From contig DBGM01000011.1 in assembly GCA_002295885.1 (NCBI GenBank), positions 76,316-140,315 of the forward strand: a stretch of 64,000 nt of DNA, written 5' to 3'. This document shows, piece after piece, positions 10,556-19,695 of the stretch. A program made the position numbers and the translations under genes. The notes under the pieces are model-generated. The model saw only the letters and a list, made by a program, of their open reading frames with translations, did not search any database and was not told the DNA's origin. The stretch's first letter is position 1; every line of letters begins with the position of its first letter. The stretch comes from Phycisphaerales bacterium UBA854. Its GTDB lineage: Bacteria > Planctomycetota > Phycisphaerae > Phycisphaerales > SM1A02.

Positions 10556-11758
10556 TCAACCGCCGCTGGTTGATCCATCGACCAGCCTGGGGTGCTCCAA
10601 CAGCGAATCATCGATATCGGCCGCGGATTGCCAGGCGTCCATGGCGCCATCGAAATCGCCGATTTGCTCGCGAATTCCGGCCAGCATCACCCAGCAGACG
10701 GCATCCACGCCCTCACAGGCCGTGGCCCGCACCAGAGCGGCCTCCGCCTCCTGGAGTCGACCTGCGGCCCGGTGGGATGCGGCCTGCATGGCCCATCCAC
10801 TGGCCCGGCCCGGATCCAGAGCGGCGATCCGGTGACCGCACTGCCCCACTCCGCGCCAGTCCTCGATGGCCCAGGCGAGCATGCCCGCTTCGTCCCATAA
10901 CTGGACGTCGTGCTCGCGGTCCGCCAGCAGACGCTTGTAGATGGGACGGGCCTCGATCTCCCGGCGTGCGTGCATCAGGCAGCGCGCCTTGATCCGCTGC
11001 AGGTGCCGGTTCAGCTCGGCCCCCTGGACCTCGATGCGTTCGATCACCGTCAGGCAGTCGGCGATGCGACCGGCCGTGAACTGCATGTGCGCGAGTTCCG
11101 ACAGCAGGTGCATGTCGTCGGGCTGAAGAAGGCTCGCCTCCTCGTAGTAGCGGACAGCGAGATCGCGATCGCCGCGCAGAGCCGCGATCTGTCCGAGCAG
11201 ATGCCGCATGGCGGGATGGTGCTCGAACCGGCGAATGCGGCTCTTCAGAAGTGCATCGGCCTCGTCGTACCGCTGCACGGCCACGAGCGTCTCGGCCGCG
11301 GCCAGCAGGTACTGCGCGCGTTCCGACTCGAGGTCGGCGGCACGCATGTAGTGTTCGTGTGCGAGTTCGTCCTCGGACCAGCGCTGGTAGATGATGCCCA
11401 GGAAGTACCAGGGCTCGCTCAGCTGGTCGTCCCGTTGGATGGCCGACTCGAGCGCCATGCGTCCCTCGTCCAGCCGGCTCATCTCCATCAGGATGCGTCC
11501 GTGCAGCAGGTGGTATTCGGCCGCCTCGGGGTACCGCTGGGCCGCTTCCGAGATGATCGAGAGCGCCTTCTTGAGCTTGCCCACCTCGAAGGCCTGCTTG
11601 GCCTGTCCGTAGGCGATCTGCGTGTTGACCTTGTCGATGCGGTTGTAGGCGTTCTCCCTGGCCTCGAGACCCGTCTTGGAGGGACCGCTGCAGCCGGCGG
11701 CGACCAGCAGCGCGGCGGTCGCCAGCAGGGAACGGAGAATGGTGCTGTTCGTGGTCAT
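10556..11758 (-). CDS. TPR lipoprotein (possible pilotin/PilF-like role)
   Basis: This 400-aa protein has a lipoprotein signal (LLATAALLVAAGCSG, Cys at about residue 23) and some 8-9 tetratricopeptide-like helical repeats through the rest, for example AAEYHLLHGRILMEMSRLDE and SEPWYFLGIIYQRWSEDELA. It sits 12 nt after the secretin gene. In type IV pilus systems an outer-membrane TPR lipoprotein (PilF/PilW) helps secretin assembly, so a pilotin-like role is a reasonable inference from position. No sequence motif proves it. GGGAG lies 7 nt before the ATG. Confidence 0.85.
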   Translation of the reverse strand: MTTNSTILRSLLATAALLVAAGCSGPSKTGLEARENAYNRIDKVNTQIAYGQAKQAFEVGKLKKALSIISEAAQRYPEAAEYHLLHGRILMEMSRLDEGRMALESAIQRDDQLSEPWYFLGIIYQRWSEDELAHEHYMRAADLESERAQYLLAAAETLVAVQRYDEADALLKSRIRRFEHHPAMRHLLGQIAALRGDRDLAVRYYEEASLLQPDDMHLLSELAHMQFTAGRIADCLTVIERIEVQGAELNRHLQRIKARCLMHARREIEARPIYKRLLADREHDVQLWDEAGMLAWAIEDWRGVGQCGHRIAALDPGRASGWAMQAASHRAAGRLQEAEAALVRATACEGVDAVCWVMLAGIREQIGDFDGAMDAWQSAADIDDSLLEHPRLVDGSTSGG

Positions 11759-11770
11759 CGGGGGGCTCCC

Positions 11771-13594
11771 TTAGTCGTTCAGGGCTCGCGTGACGGGCGT
11801 GGTCTTCGATCCGAATCCGGCGTCCGCGGTCTCCGACTCCAATCGGGGGAGTTCGATGACCTTGGAGGTCGCCGAATCCGTTTCGACCGGTGCGGACGGA
11901 CGTTCTGCGGTGGGCACCAGGTCGATCTCTCGATCGAGGATGCGCCGCTGCATGTTCCGGTTCCAGGCTTCGTGCGGCGTCGAACCGAGCGTGTCGCGCA
12001 TCCGGATCATCTCCGGCTGCACCGATGCGGTCCGCAGCGAATTGTTCGCGTAGTAGAGCGCCAGATCGAGTTCGCCGGCCCGGAAGGCCTCGATGGCGTC
12101 CCGGTTGTAGTCGGCCGTGATCTGGTCGCGGCTGAAGGGCAGGAGACCGGCCCGCGAGCCGAGCCGGACGGCGTCGAGGATCTCGAGCCCGTCCTCCCCC
12201 ATCTCCCACAGCCGCTCGTCGGCGATGATCGACGGGGTCAGCAGGAAGATGATCTCCTTGCGGAGCGTCTCGTCGTCCTGACCGCGGAACGCGTTGCCGA
12301 CGACCGGGATGTCTCCGAGCAGCGGAACCTGCTCGCGGCGCATCGTGGTCTGCTCCTCGAAGAGGCCGCCGAGCACGATCGTCTCCCCGCTCTGGACGCG
12401 GACGTTGGTGAAGATCTCGTGGGTGTCCTCGTTGGGCACCGTGTAGTTCGTCTCGAGCTGGACATCGCCGCTGGAGAGTCGGGGATAGAGCTCCATCCGG
12501 ATCATCTCGTTCGGTGTGATGAAGGGACGGAACATCAGATGGATGCCGGTGTCGAGGAACTCGACCGTCTGCGTGGTCGAGGTCTCCGTCTGCGTGGTGT
12601 TCAGGTAGCCGAGACGCCGTCCGACGAGAATCTCCGCCCGCTGGCGGTTCAGGCACATGACCTTCGGGCGGGCGACGACCGTCACGTCCGTGACGTTGTC
12701 CAGGGCCCGGAGGAAGATTGCGAAATCGTCCTTGATCACCCCGAACTTGAAGCCGCCGTTGCCGCTGACGGACTTCCCGACGGTCGAGGTGCCCGCGAGG
12801 GCGTTGTCGGTCTTGACGTCGCCGGAGAAGAGCTCGCTCGCCGCGGTCAGCGGCGAGGTCAGGTCGGTGAAGTTGAGGTGGCTGACGAGGGAGAAGTCGA
12901 TGCCGAAGGCATTGTTCTCCGAGACCTTCGTCTGCAGGATCGTGGCCTCGACCATCACCTGCTGGGGCGAGACGTCGAGCTCCTTGAGCAGCGTCGCGAT
13001 CTCCTCCAGCTGGGCCGGATAGTCGGTCGCGACGATCTTCGCGGTGTAGGCGTAGGCGTCCGCTCCGTTGTCGCTCTCGTCCGGGTTGAAGCCGTCTTCC
13101 ACGGCCCCCATGGGCACGGCCTGCCCCGCATCGCTCAGCAGCGGCTGGATGGCCTGGGCCGCGTCGGTCGCGTTCAGATAGTAGAGCTCGAAGATCCGGG
13201 TCTCGACCCGTCGGCGGGCCTGTTCAATCTCCGCGATCCGGGCCGCGGGATACACGTAGATGAAGGAGCCTTCCTCGATGTATCCGTAGCCGTTGACCCG
13301 GAGGATGGCGTCGAGCGCCTCCTCGAAGGTCACGTCGTAGAGATTGGCGGTGACCGTGGCCGAGACGTCGCGTCCGGCGATGATGTTGCGCTGCCCCTGC
13401 ATCGAGAGCATTTCCAGCACCTGCACCAGATCGGCATCCTGCACTGCCATGTCAACGGTGCCGTAGCTGGTCATCTCGACGTCGGATGCGGCGGCGTCAG
13501 CGGAGTCCTGCGCGGCCGTGCCCGCACCGGGCACGATGCACAGCAGGACCGCGAGGAGCAGACGGGATCGGATTCGGCGAGGAGACGTATGCAT
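11771..13594 (-). CDS. gspD: Outer-membrane secretin (GspD/PilQ family)
   Basis: This 607-aa protein forms the outer-membrane gate of the secretion or pilus system. It has a signal peptide (LLLAVLLCIVPGAGTAAQ). An N-domain follows (STN/AMIN-like, MAVQDADLVQVLEMLSMQGQ, about residues 48-67), then an NolW-like region. The secretin core has the signature VQSGETIVLGGLFEEQTT and VPLLGDIPVVGNAFRG. A C-terminal extension of about 130 residues after the beta-barrel is not family-typical. It resembles PilQ/MshL secretins as much as GspD. It lies 30 nt downstream of the PilP-like gene. Confidence 0.94.
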   Translation of the reverse strand: MHTSPRRIRSRLLLAVLLCIVPGAGTAAQDSADAAASDVEMTSYGTVDMAVQDADLVQVLEMLSMQGQRNIIAGRDVSATVTANLYDVTFEEALDAILRVNGYGYIEEGSFIYVYPAARIAEIEQARRRVETRIFELYYLNATDAAQAIQPLLSDAGQAVPMGAVEDGFNPDESDNGADAYAYTAKIVATDYPAQLEEIATLLKELDVSPQQVMVEATILQTKVSENNAFGIDFSLVSHLNFTDLTSPLTAASELFSGDVKTDNALAGTSTVGKSVSGNGGFKFGVIKDDFAIFLRALDNVTDVTVVARPKVMCLNRQRAEILVGRRLGYLNTTQTETSTTQTVEFLDTGIHLMFRPFITPNEMIRMELYPRLSSGDVQLETNYTVPNEDTHEIFTNVRVQSGETIVLGGLFEEQTTMRREQVPLLGDIPVVGNAFRGQDDETLRKEIIFLLTPSIIADERLWEMGEDGLEILDAVRLGSRAGLLPFSRDQITADYNRDAIEAFRAGELDLALYYANNSLRTASVQPEMIRMRDTLGSTPHEAWNRNMQRRILDREIDLVPTAERPSAPVETDSATSKVIELPRLESETADAGFGSKTTPVTRALND

Positions 13595-13624
13595 GAGTGT
13601 TTCTCCGGTCTCCCCCCCGGTGAC

Positions 13625-14203
13625 CTATCCCCTGGAACCGTCCAGTCGGAGTTCGAAGTGCCGGCCCGCATGTTCCAGGACGACGGAGCGGCGTCTGACC
13701 TCGATGAGCATGAACTGGACGGACTCCGTACCGCCAGTCTCGATCCAGTCGCCCGGCCGGTACGTCCGACCGCTGATGACGGCCATGGGGTTGCCCTGCA
13801 TGACCGCCTCAAGTTGCAAGCGACTGATCGCCTGTTCCGGTTCTTCGGACGAGGAGGGGGCCGACTTTCGTGCTTCCGTCGAGTCGGACGCAGGTTTTTC
13901 GCTTTTCGGGAAGTAGGCCTCGTTCAGGAGGAACGGATCGCGTTCCGGCTGCAGATCCAGACTGATGGAACGGACCTGGAGACCGTTCTTATCGGACGCC
14001 GATGCCGCGTCCCCCCCACCATCGGTGAGCAGCGCGGCGGGCTCGTCGTCCGCCATGACCGTCCGGGGCAGGTTCTTGATCACGATGATCCGGGCCCAGA
14101 AGAGCAGTCCCAGGGTCAGCAGGGCGCAGAACACCCCGAACTTCCGCCGGTCGGCGGTCAGGGACACCATGAATCGTCGCAGCAGAATGTTCAAACGTTC
14201 CAT
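13625..14203 (-). CDS. PilP/GspC-like inner-membrane linker protein
   Basis: This 192-aa protein has one membrane span near the N-terminus (FGVFCALLTLGLLFWARIIV, about residues 21-40), a disordered Ser/Glu/Ala-rich linker, and a C-terminal beta-rich domain. That domain (LQLEAVMQGNPMAVISGRTY, then GDWIETG and a VVLEHAGRHFELRL tail) resembles the HR domain of GspC/PilP, which contacts the secretin. The ATG at 14203 has GGGAGGA about 9 nt upstream and lies 1 nt after the PilO-like stop. Position between PilO and the secretin supports the call. Confidence 0.75.
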   Translation of the reverse strand: MERLNILLRRFMVSLTADRRKFGVFCALLTLGLLFWARIIVIKNLPRTVMADDEPAALLTDGGGDAASASDKNGLQVRSISLDLQPERDPFLLNEAYFPKSEKPASDSTEARKSAPSSSEEPEQAISRLQLEAVMQGNPMAVISGRTYRPGDWIETGGTESVQFMLIEVRRRSVVLEHAGRHFELRLDGSRG

Positions 14204-14204
14204 C

Positions 14205-14771
14205 TCACTGTCCTCCCGGTTCGCCGTCCTCGTAGACGACGTCCATACCGATGGCCGCACGCACGGTGGGCCGTTTGTTCTTGAAGTCCACGTCACGACA
14301 GTTCATGGAGATCGACGTCACGCGGACCAGCCGCTCGAGTCGCTCCACGCGCCGGATGACGTCGAAGATGTTGTCGAAGGTGGTCTCGAGTTCCACCACC
14401 AGAGGCAGAATCTCGAACCGGGCGTCCCCCGCCCGATCGCCCCGCCCGCGGACGGTGAAGGTCTGATCGAGCACCGTTTCCCCGTCGACGCCGATGGAGA
14501 GGTGCTGCATCAGATCGGCGACGTCCGGCCGGTCCGGCACCAGGCGGCAGGCGTGCGCCTGCCGCTCGTGCAGCCGGACCAGCTCCTCGGACCGACGTTC
14601 GAGATCGGCCTCGACGTCCTCGAGGTGACCGATCTTCTGTTCGAGCAGTCGTGATTCGTTCGACAGTTCGAACGCCTCCGCGTAATTCGGCCAGGTGAAG
14701 AATGCCGTGACGGTGAGGACGACGGCGATCACCGAGGTCAGCATGACGGTTTCCATCCGCTTCCTGTTCAT
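14205..14771 (-). CDS. pilO: PilO-like inner-membrane alignment protein
   Basis: This 188-aa bitopic protein has an N-terminal span (VMLTSVIAVVLTVTAFFTW, about residues 9-27), a coiled coil (about 35-70) and a ferredoxin-like periplasmic domain. The block LPLVVELETTFDNIFDVIRRVERLERLVRV matches the PilO/GspM region that packs against PilN. It overlaps the PilN-like gene by ATGA. A GspM name is equally possible. Confidence 0.8.
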   Translation of the reverse strand: MNRKRMETVMLTSVIAVVLTVTAFFTWPNYAEAFELSNESRLLEQKIGHLEDVEADLERRSEELVRLHERQAHACRLVPDRPDVADLMQHLSIGVDGETVLDQTFTVRGRGDRAGDARFEILPLVVELETTFDNIFDVIRRVERLERLVRVTSISMNCRDVDFKNKRPTVRAAIGMDVVYEDGEPGGQ

Positions 14772-15430
14772 GGGGTGGTACCTCCGGCTGCGGTCGCGTC
14801 GACGGTGACCGCGGGCTCGACTTCGAATGCATGGTCCATGTCCACGATGAACGACAGACGGAAGTCGCGGGCGGGCCGCGCTCGCACGGTGCGCGAGCGG
14901 CTGTAGTCGAGATTGACCTCCGCAAACGGTTCGCGACCGCCGATGACCTGGACGAGGGAGGCGATGTCGGCGTCGTTGGAGGCGATACCCGCGATCTCGC
15001 CCACCAGACGGCGTGGACCACGCGGCGTTCCGTCCACCCGACCGCGGGCTCCGAACCCGTCGTCGTAGTCCAGTTCGAGTTCGATCAGGGTGATGCTGGG
15101 GGGCAGGGAACGGGTCAGGGTGGCGATCAGCCGCGTCGTCTCGAGCGGAAGCGCCACCTCCGTGTACTCCGCCATGAACGACCGTACGTCCGTCATGCTC
15201 GAATCGATGTCCGCGAGACTCCGTTCGAGTTCGAGGGCCCGGTCCGCCCGGATGGCGGTGGCCTCATTGATCGAGGCGGCCCGGTCCAGACGCATGCGGG
15301 CGTGGGTCGCGGTGACCAGCATGCACGCGACCAGCGCAAGGCAGGCGCCGGCGACGCGGCGTGTCCTCCGCCCCGCCCGGATTCGTTCGGTCATCGACGC
15401 GGTGATGAGATTGATCTGATGCTGCTTCAT
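14768..15430 (-). CDS. pilN: PilN-like inner-membrane assembly protein
   Basis: This 220-aa protein opens MKQHQINLITASMTERIRAG. That opening resembles the short cytoplasmic INLL-type tail by which PilN binds PilM, here INLI. One membrane span follows (about residues 27-45) and then a periplasmic coiled coil and ferredoxin-like domain. The ATG at 15430 overlaps the pilM stop (ATGA), and the gene overlaps pilO by ATGA, the classic pilM-pilN-pilO order. Confidence 0.85.
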   Translation of the reverse strand: MKQHQINLITASMTERIRAGRRTRRVAGACLALVACMLVTATHARMRLDRAASINEATAIRADRALELERSLADIDSSMTDVRSFMAEYTEVALPLETTRLIATLTRSLPPSITLIELELDYDDGFGARGRVDGTPRGPRRLVGEIAGIASNDADIASLVQVIGGREPFAEVNLDYSRSRTVRARPARDFRLSFIVDMDHAFEVEPAVTVDATAAGGTTP

Positions 15431-16584
15431 GCGGCCTGACTCCGATCCGTGGCGTTGGTCCGGCTTCCCGCGGGCCGCGCGGCGAGCCCGCGAAGACTCA
15501 TGCCCGCCGGGGCGATCCACGCCCCGAGCGATCCCTCGTCGTGCGGAAGCATCGCCCCGAGGTCCTGCTGCAGCCGGTCGAGACCCGTCTCCTGGCAGTC
15601 CCCCTGGACCGCGATCTGGCAGGTGGCGGCCACCTGCTCGGCGAGCCCGGGTTCGGCCCCGTCGGCACCGGTGACGATGATCCGTCCGGGTGTGAGCCCG
15701 CGGAACGTCACGGCCGCATAACGGAGGCACATCAGCATGTTGTGCGCGCATTCCGCAAGAAGCGGACGCACTGCCTCGTACACCGCCCGATCGGTGGATG
15801 GATCGATGAACGTCGACGCCGCATCACCACGCAGACGGGCCATGCGAAGCTCCCGGGCCGCGTCCACCTCGAGACCCAGCTTGTCGGCCACCTGCTCGTC
15901 CAGATGGCGGCCACCGATGTCGAGTGTCTTGCAGAAGGCGATCTGATCGCCCCGCAGGATCAGGACGGAGCCGCCCCGACTACCGACTTCGAGCACCGCA
16001 CGACAATTGTTCGCATCCGCCGCCCGACGATGGTGCCGACTGAACAGTCTCGCCGCCGCCCAGCAGTGGGTCTCGACCGCCTCGGGACGCAGCCCCGCGG
16101 CCCAGGCCGCTTCCAGTCTGGCGTCGATCGCATCCCGATGGGCCGCCACGACCACCAGATCACAGCGATCCCCGTTCGATTCGTCACCGGAGGACACGCC
16201 ACCGGTCCGAATCCAGTCGGCCTGGATCGAATCACGGGGTGCATTCATCTGGGTCGCCGCTTCCCAGGCGACCGCTTCCGTGAGTTCGGCCTCCGGCATG
16301 ACGGGCAGCTTCATCGACTGCATGAAGAGTTCCTCGCGCGGAAGACAGATCGTGCAGCGACGACCCGCGAACCCTCCGGCTGCGACGGCGGTACGCAGCG
16401 ATCGCGCCCATTCCACCTCGGGACGGGAACCGGATTCCGCAGTGGCCAGCGGACACCAGGCCGCCCCCGCGACGCGAAGCTGCCCGTTGCTCTCGCGAAC
16501 CTGCAGCAATCGTGCCTCGCCGGGCAGGAATGCGACGCCGACGTCACCGACCCGCGAACGAAACCATGGAAATGTCGCACTCAT
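15427..16584 (-). CDS. pilM: PilM-like actin-fold cytoplasmic assembly protein
   Basis: This 385-aa protein of the type IV pilus PilM / GspL-cytoplasmic family has an actin-like fold. It shows the N-terminal block VGVAFLPGEARLLQV, the characteristic MKLPVMPEAELTEAVAWEA (about residues 91-109) and the phosphate-binding-like ALEVGSRGGSVLIL region. The C-terminal half (RIIVTGADGAEPGLAEQVA) is also typical. It would bind ATP and the N-terminal tail of the PilN-like protein. AGGAG lies 8 nt before the ATG. Confidence 0.9.
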   Translation of the reverse strand: MSATFPWFRSRVGDVGVAFLPGEARLLQVRESNGQLRVAGAAWCPLATAESGSRPEVEWARSLRTAVAAGGFAGRRCTICLPREELFMQSMKLPVMPEAELTEAVAWEAATQMNAPRDSIQADWIRTGGVSSGDESNGDRCDLVVVAAHRDAIDARLEAAWAAGLRPEAVETHCWAAARLFSRHHRRAADANNCRAVLEVGSRGGSVLILRGDQIAFCKTLDIGGRHLDEQVADKLGLEVDAARELRMARLRGDAASTFIDPSTDRAVYEAVRPLLAECAHNMLMCLRYAAVTFRGLTPGRIIVTGADGAEPGLAEQVAATCQIAVQGDCQETGLDRLQQDLGAMLPHDEGSLGAWIAPAGMSLRGLAARPAGSRTNATDRSQAA

Positions 16585-16602
16585 CTGCGTACTCCTGCTG
16601 CT

Positions 16603-17157
16603 TCAGCCTTCGAGCTTCCGAACCGTCAACTTGCCGGTCATCGGCGTCACGAGCACCTCGAACGATTCGTCGGTGCCGCGCACCACGATGCGTCCCGCCC
16701 CCGCGGGCAGTCCCACCGAGGAGACCGTTCCTCCGAGCGGACCGAAGGTGATCCGCTCCCCGGTGCCGTCCGTGTCGATGTCGCCCAACTGCACACCGTC
16801 GTAGCGTTCGTCGGCCGCGAAGTCGACGATGTACCGACCCCGGGCCGTGGCCGTTCCCGAAGGATCGTCCAGGTAGTCGGCGGTCTCCGCATCGAACGGA
16901 TCCGCGAAGCTTGCTTCATCCACCCTGAGCAGGGCGTACCCGCGGCCGTCATCCAGGAACTGGATCCGGCGGTAGGTCTGGTTGGCCATCGCATCGGCCT
17001 GCGCAAAGCCGATGTCGGAGACGAGTCGCCGCACCGCCGCCTGCGTCTCCATGCGCGACAATCCGACGAGGCTGGGAACCAGCAGGACCGCGGCCAGCGC
17101 GAGCAGGGCGATGACGATGATCAGCTCCGGGAGCGTGTATCCGTTTCGCTGCCGCAT
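16603..17157 (-). CDS. gspH: Minor pseudopilin, GspH/FimT-like
   Basis: This 184-aa secreted pseudopilin has a short leader ending in Gly (MRQRNG) followed by the prepilin helix YTLPELIIVIALLALAAVLL. The first mature residue is Tyr rather than the usual Phe, and Glu5 is present. The body has the beta-rich GspH-like pattern (VSDIGFAQADAMANQTYRRI) and ends in VRKLEG. It would be cleaved by a prepilin peptidase that is not encoded here. It lies 3 nt after the small membrane protein. Confidence 0.88.
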   Translation of the reverse strand: MRQRNGYTLPELIIVIALLALAAVLLVPSLVGLSRMETQAAVRRLVSDIGFAQADAMANQTYRRIQFLDDGRGYALLRVDEASFADPFDAETADYLDDPSGTATARGRYIVDFAADERYDGVQLGDIDTDGTGERITFGPLGGTVSSVGLPAGAGRIVVRGTDESFEVLVTPMTGKLTVRKLEG

Positions 17158-17160
17158 GGC

Positions 17161-17490
17161 TCAGCGTCCCTCCGATCCGTCCGGATCGTCGATCCGTACG
17201 ACCAACTTGCCGCTGCGGACGAAGCCGTCGAAGCCCTCCAGCGCGATGCGCAGCGACGACAGTTCGTCGATCAGGGTCTGCCGTTGGGCGATGGCCCGAC
17301 GGCCGAGTCCCGAAACACCTTCCAGCGCATCGGATTCCCCGGTGACGACACCGGTGCGAGCCGATCCGCTGCGGATCTGGGCCTGCGCCGGATCGACGAA
17401 CGATCGTTCGGCCACCTGGGTCCAGAGCAAACCCCCCAGCAGCAGTGCGATCACGGTCAGAATGGTGTTCAGATAGGTGTCCTTCGACAC
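17161..17490 (-). CDS. Small bitopic membrane protein of the secretion operon, unknown function
   Basis: This 109-aa protein is not recognised from any family. It has one N-terminal membrane span (TILTVIALLLGGLLWTQVAE) and a periplasmic or cytoplasmic tail with a predicted helix (IAQRQTLIDELSSLRIALEG). The GTG at 17490 is chosen because AGGAG lies 7 nt upstream; the in-frame ATG at 17514 has no ribosome site. It sits between the main pilin and the GspH-like gene, so a structural role in the machine is inferred from position only. Confidence 0.7.
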   Translation of the reverse strand: MSKDTYLNTILTVIALLLGGLLWTQVAERSFVDPAQAQIRSGSARTGVVTGESDALEGVSGLGRRAIAQRQTLIDELSSLRIALEGFDGFVRSGKLVVRIDDPDGSEGR

Positions 17491-17616
17491 GGGTGTTCTC
17501 CTGAGCTGTTCCACATGGCTGCATCGGCCCGATTCGGGCCCGGCTCAAGCGCGATCACGATCAAGGTGCAACATCCTCCCCGCCGGCCACGTCCGAGAAC
17601 ATCGATCCGTATGCCC

Positions 17617-17660
17617 CGAAAAAACGAGGGAGGGCGACAACCGCTCGGTCGCCGCCCCCT
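17617..17660 (-). terminator. Terminator downstream of the major pilin gene
   Basis: On the minus strand an interrupted stem (GGGGGCGGCGAC with GTCGCCCTCCC) is followed by TCGTTTTTT. It lies 70 nt after the pilin stop, inside the operon. It probably lets the pilin message be made in excess of the downstream machinery genes. Confidence 0.7.
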
Positions 17661-17730
17661 GGATTCGTCCCGGTGTGCCCGGCCCGCTCCGCACCGTGGG
17701 AGCTCCGGGCATCACCTACGCCTCGTTTCG

Positions 17731-18162
17731 TCACTCGGTGTATTCCGTTCCGTCAGACGCCACGCCGTACAGTGCGAAGGTCGTGCCGGGGTCGCCGTTG
17801 GAAAGCGTCTTGAGCCGCCAGACCCAGCCGGTCGTCGCGGACGGCGAAGTGCCGATCGTCGCCGATCCCGTCAGCGGGTTCACCGGCGCCGTGGTGAGAT
17901 AGTCGCCGTCGAGCATGTTGTTCCAGACCGGCGTGGTGTCGGATCCGAGCGGATTCACGGTCGGATTCTGGGCCCGGTAGAGCTCGATCTGGCTGCGAAG
18001 CGTCTGCAACTGGCTGCGGACGGACGCGTCGTTCGCGTCGTCGGCCGCGTTCGTGAACTGCGGTACGACGATCGCCGCCAGGATGCCGAGAATCACCACC
18101 ACGATCAGGATCTCGATCAGGGTGAATGCGCTTCGTACGTTCGTGTTCCTTCGGTTTCTCAT
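17731..18162 (-). CDS. gspG: Major pilin / pseudopilin, GspG-PilA-like
   Basis: This 143-aa prepilin has the leader MRNRRNTNVRSA. The prepilin helix FTLIEILIVVVILGILAAIVV carries Glu5 and is followed by PQFTNAADDANDASVRSQLQ. The tail TTPVNPLTG-like block (about residues 95-110) and the closing YGVASDGTEYTE resemble the T2SS major pseudopilin family. Cleavage would leave Phe as the first mature residue, but the residue before it is Ala rather than Gly. The ATG at 18162 has GGAG 9 nt upstream; the ATG at 18177 has none. It is the first gene of the operon and is followed by a terminator. Confidence 0.92.
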   Translation of the reverse strand: MRNRRNTNVRSAFTLIEILIVVVILGILAAIVVPQFTNAADDANDASVRSQLQTLRSQIELYRAQNPTVNPLGSDTTPVWNNMLDGDYLTTAPVNPLTGSATIGTSPSATTGWVWRLKTLSNGDPGTTFALYGVASDGTEYTE

Positions 18163-18364
18163 TTCGTTGTGCTCCATCAAGGGGGGAAGTCGCATGCCGT
18201 TCCACCGGTCGGCAGGTCCGACGCCCCCGGATATCCAACCTTCTCTTCGACCGGTCGGGGGGGGCACACCAGTCCCCTGTCCGGGTGCGATCCAGTTCCT
18301 CCCCGCCCCGCCCGGGGAATCCGCACAGATCCCCCAGATTGACCACCACCCCCCACCAGAGCGT

Positions 18365-18370
18365 TAGAAT
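18365..18370 (+). promoter_or_regulatory. Putative -10 element for DUF1015-serA-serC
   Basis: TAGAAT at 18365-18370 resembles the -10 boxes before dus and lipA. TTGACC at 18339 is a weak -35 candidate but the 20-nt spacer is too long. The rest of the 240-nt divergent region to the pilin gene shows runs of C and no other clear signal. Confidence 0.35.
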
Positions 18371-18403
18371 GAGCCTTTACGCCCCGAGGCAAGGAGCCAG
18401 ACC

Positions 18404-19660
18404 GTGCGGATCAAGCCCTTTCACCGCATCCAGCCCCATCCATCACGCGCCTCGACGGTCTCGTGTCCACCGTACGACGTGGTGACCACGAAGGAGGCCA
18501 GGGAACTGGCCGAGGGCCGCCCCGACAGCTTTCTCCACGTGATCCGACCGGAGATCGACCTGCCCGACGGGGTGGCGTTCAACGAGGATGCCGTCTACCA
18601 GCAGGCCGCGCGGAACCTCGAACGGTTCATGTCGGACGGAACGCTGGTCCGGGACGAGACCCCCTCGATTGCGATCTACCGACTCGCATGGGAGGGACGC
18701 AGCCAGTACGGAATCGTCTGCACCTGCCACGTCGACGACTACGAGAACGGTTCGATCAAGAAGCACGAGAAGACCCGTCCCGACAAGGAGGACGACCGTA
18801 CCCGCCACGTGCTGACCCTCGATGCGCACACCGGCCCGCTCATGCTGACCTTCCGTGACCACGAGCAGGTCGATCGCCGTCTGGCCCTGGACACCACGGG
18901 ACGCCCCAGCGTCCACTTCAAGTCACCCGACGGCGTCACCCACACCATCTGGACCGTCACCGACACCGATCCCTGGATCGAAGCCTTCCGCGACGTCCCC
19001 GAGCTGTACATCGCCGACGGCCATCACCGGGCCGCCAGTGCCGCACGCGCCGCGGCCCGTCGTCGCGAGGAGCGTCCGGACGCCGGCCCCGATGCCGAGT
19101 TCAACTGGTTCCTTGGCGTGCTCTTCCCCGCCAGCCAGCTGAACGTCCTTCCCTACAACCGGCTGGTGCTGGATCTGGGCGAACACAGCGAATCGGACCT
19201 GCTCGAACATCTGGCGACGATCGGACGCATCGCCCCCTGCGAGGATGCGACGCCCGATCGCAAGGGCGTGTTCTGCCTCGCTCTCCCCTCGGGATGGCAC
19301 CGCCTCGAACTGGACGCCGATCCGGCCGCCGATCCGGTCTCACGCCTCGATGCGGCCATACTGCAGGACCGGGTGCTGGCACCACTGCTGGGGATCCAGG
19401 ATCCCAGAACGGACGATCGACTTCAGTTCGTGGGTGGAATCAGGGGGACCGATGTCCTGATGGAACGCGTCCGGAACGGCTCCGCCGCCCTGGGCATCTC
19501 CATGCATCCCACCGGCATCACCGACATGATGGACGTGTCCGATGCCGATCTCTGCATGCCGCCCAAGTCGACCTGGTTCGAACCGAAGCTCCGCAGCGGC
19601 CTCTTCATCCACGCCATGGACTCGAATCGGCAGGACAACGCTCCGCCCGTGACCACCTGA
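18404..19660 (+). CDS. DUF1015 family protein linked to serine biosynthesis
   Basis: This 418-aa protein belongs to the uncharacterised DUF1015 family. Recognisable blocks are CPPYDVV near the N-terminus (about residues 21-27), NGSIKKHEKTRPDKEDDRTRH (about 115-135) and ELYIADGHHRAASAARAA (about 201-218), all highly conserved in the family. The gene uses GTG with AAGGAG 8 nt upstream. It is followed at 35 nt by serA and then serC, and no serB phosphatase is in the window. A role in serine or phosphoserine metabolism is inferred from that linkage; the reaction is unknown. Predicted cytosolic, with no signal peptide. Confidence 0.9.
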   Translation: MRIKPFHRIQPHPSRASTVSCPPYDVVTTKEARELAEGRPDSFLHVIRPEIDLPDGVAFNEDAVYQQAARNLERFMSDGTLVRDETPSIAIYRLAWEGRSQYGIVCTCHVDDYENGSIKKHEKTRPDKEDDRTRHVLTLDAHTGPLMLTFRDHEQVDRRLALDTTGRPSVHFKSPDGVTHTIWTVTDTDPWIEAFRDVPELYIADGHHRAASAARAAARRREERPDAGPDAEFNWFLGVLFPASQLNVLPYNRLVLDLGEHSESDLLEHLATIGRIAPCEDATPDRKGVFCLALPSGWHRLELDADPAADPVSRLDAAILQDRVLAPLLGIQDPRTDDRLQFVGGIRGTDVLMERVRNGSAALGISMHPTGITDMMDVSDADLCMPPKSTWFEPKLRSGLFIHAMDSNRQDNAPPVTT

Positions 19661-19695
19661 AGCTACGGCATCGTCCGGACTACCATGGAGGCGAC

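Noticed and set aside
10910..14284. Open frame of 1124 codons on the plus strand opposite the secretin and pil genes
   Set aside because: It spans several well-recognised minus-strand genes, has Arg/Gly/Asp-rich random composition and no motifs. It is a high-GC antisense artefact.
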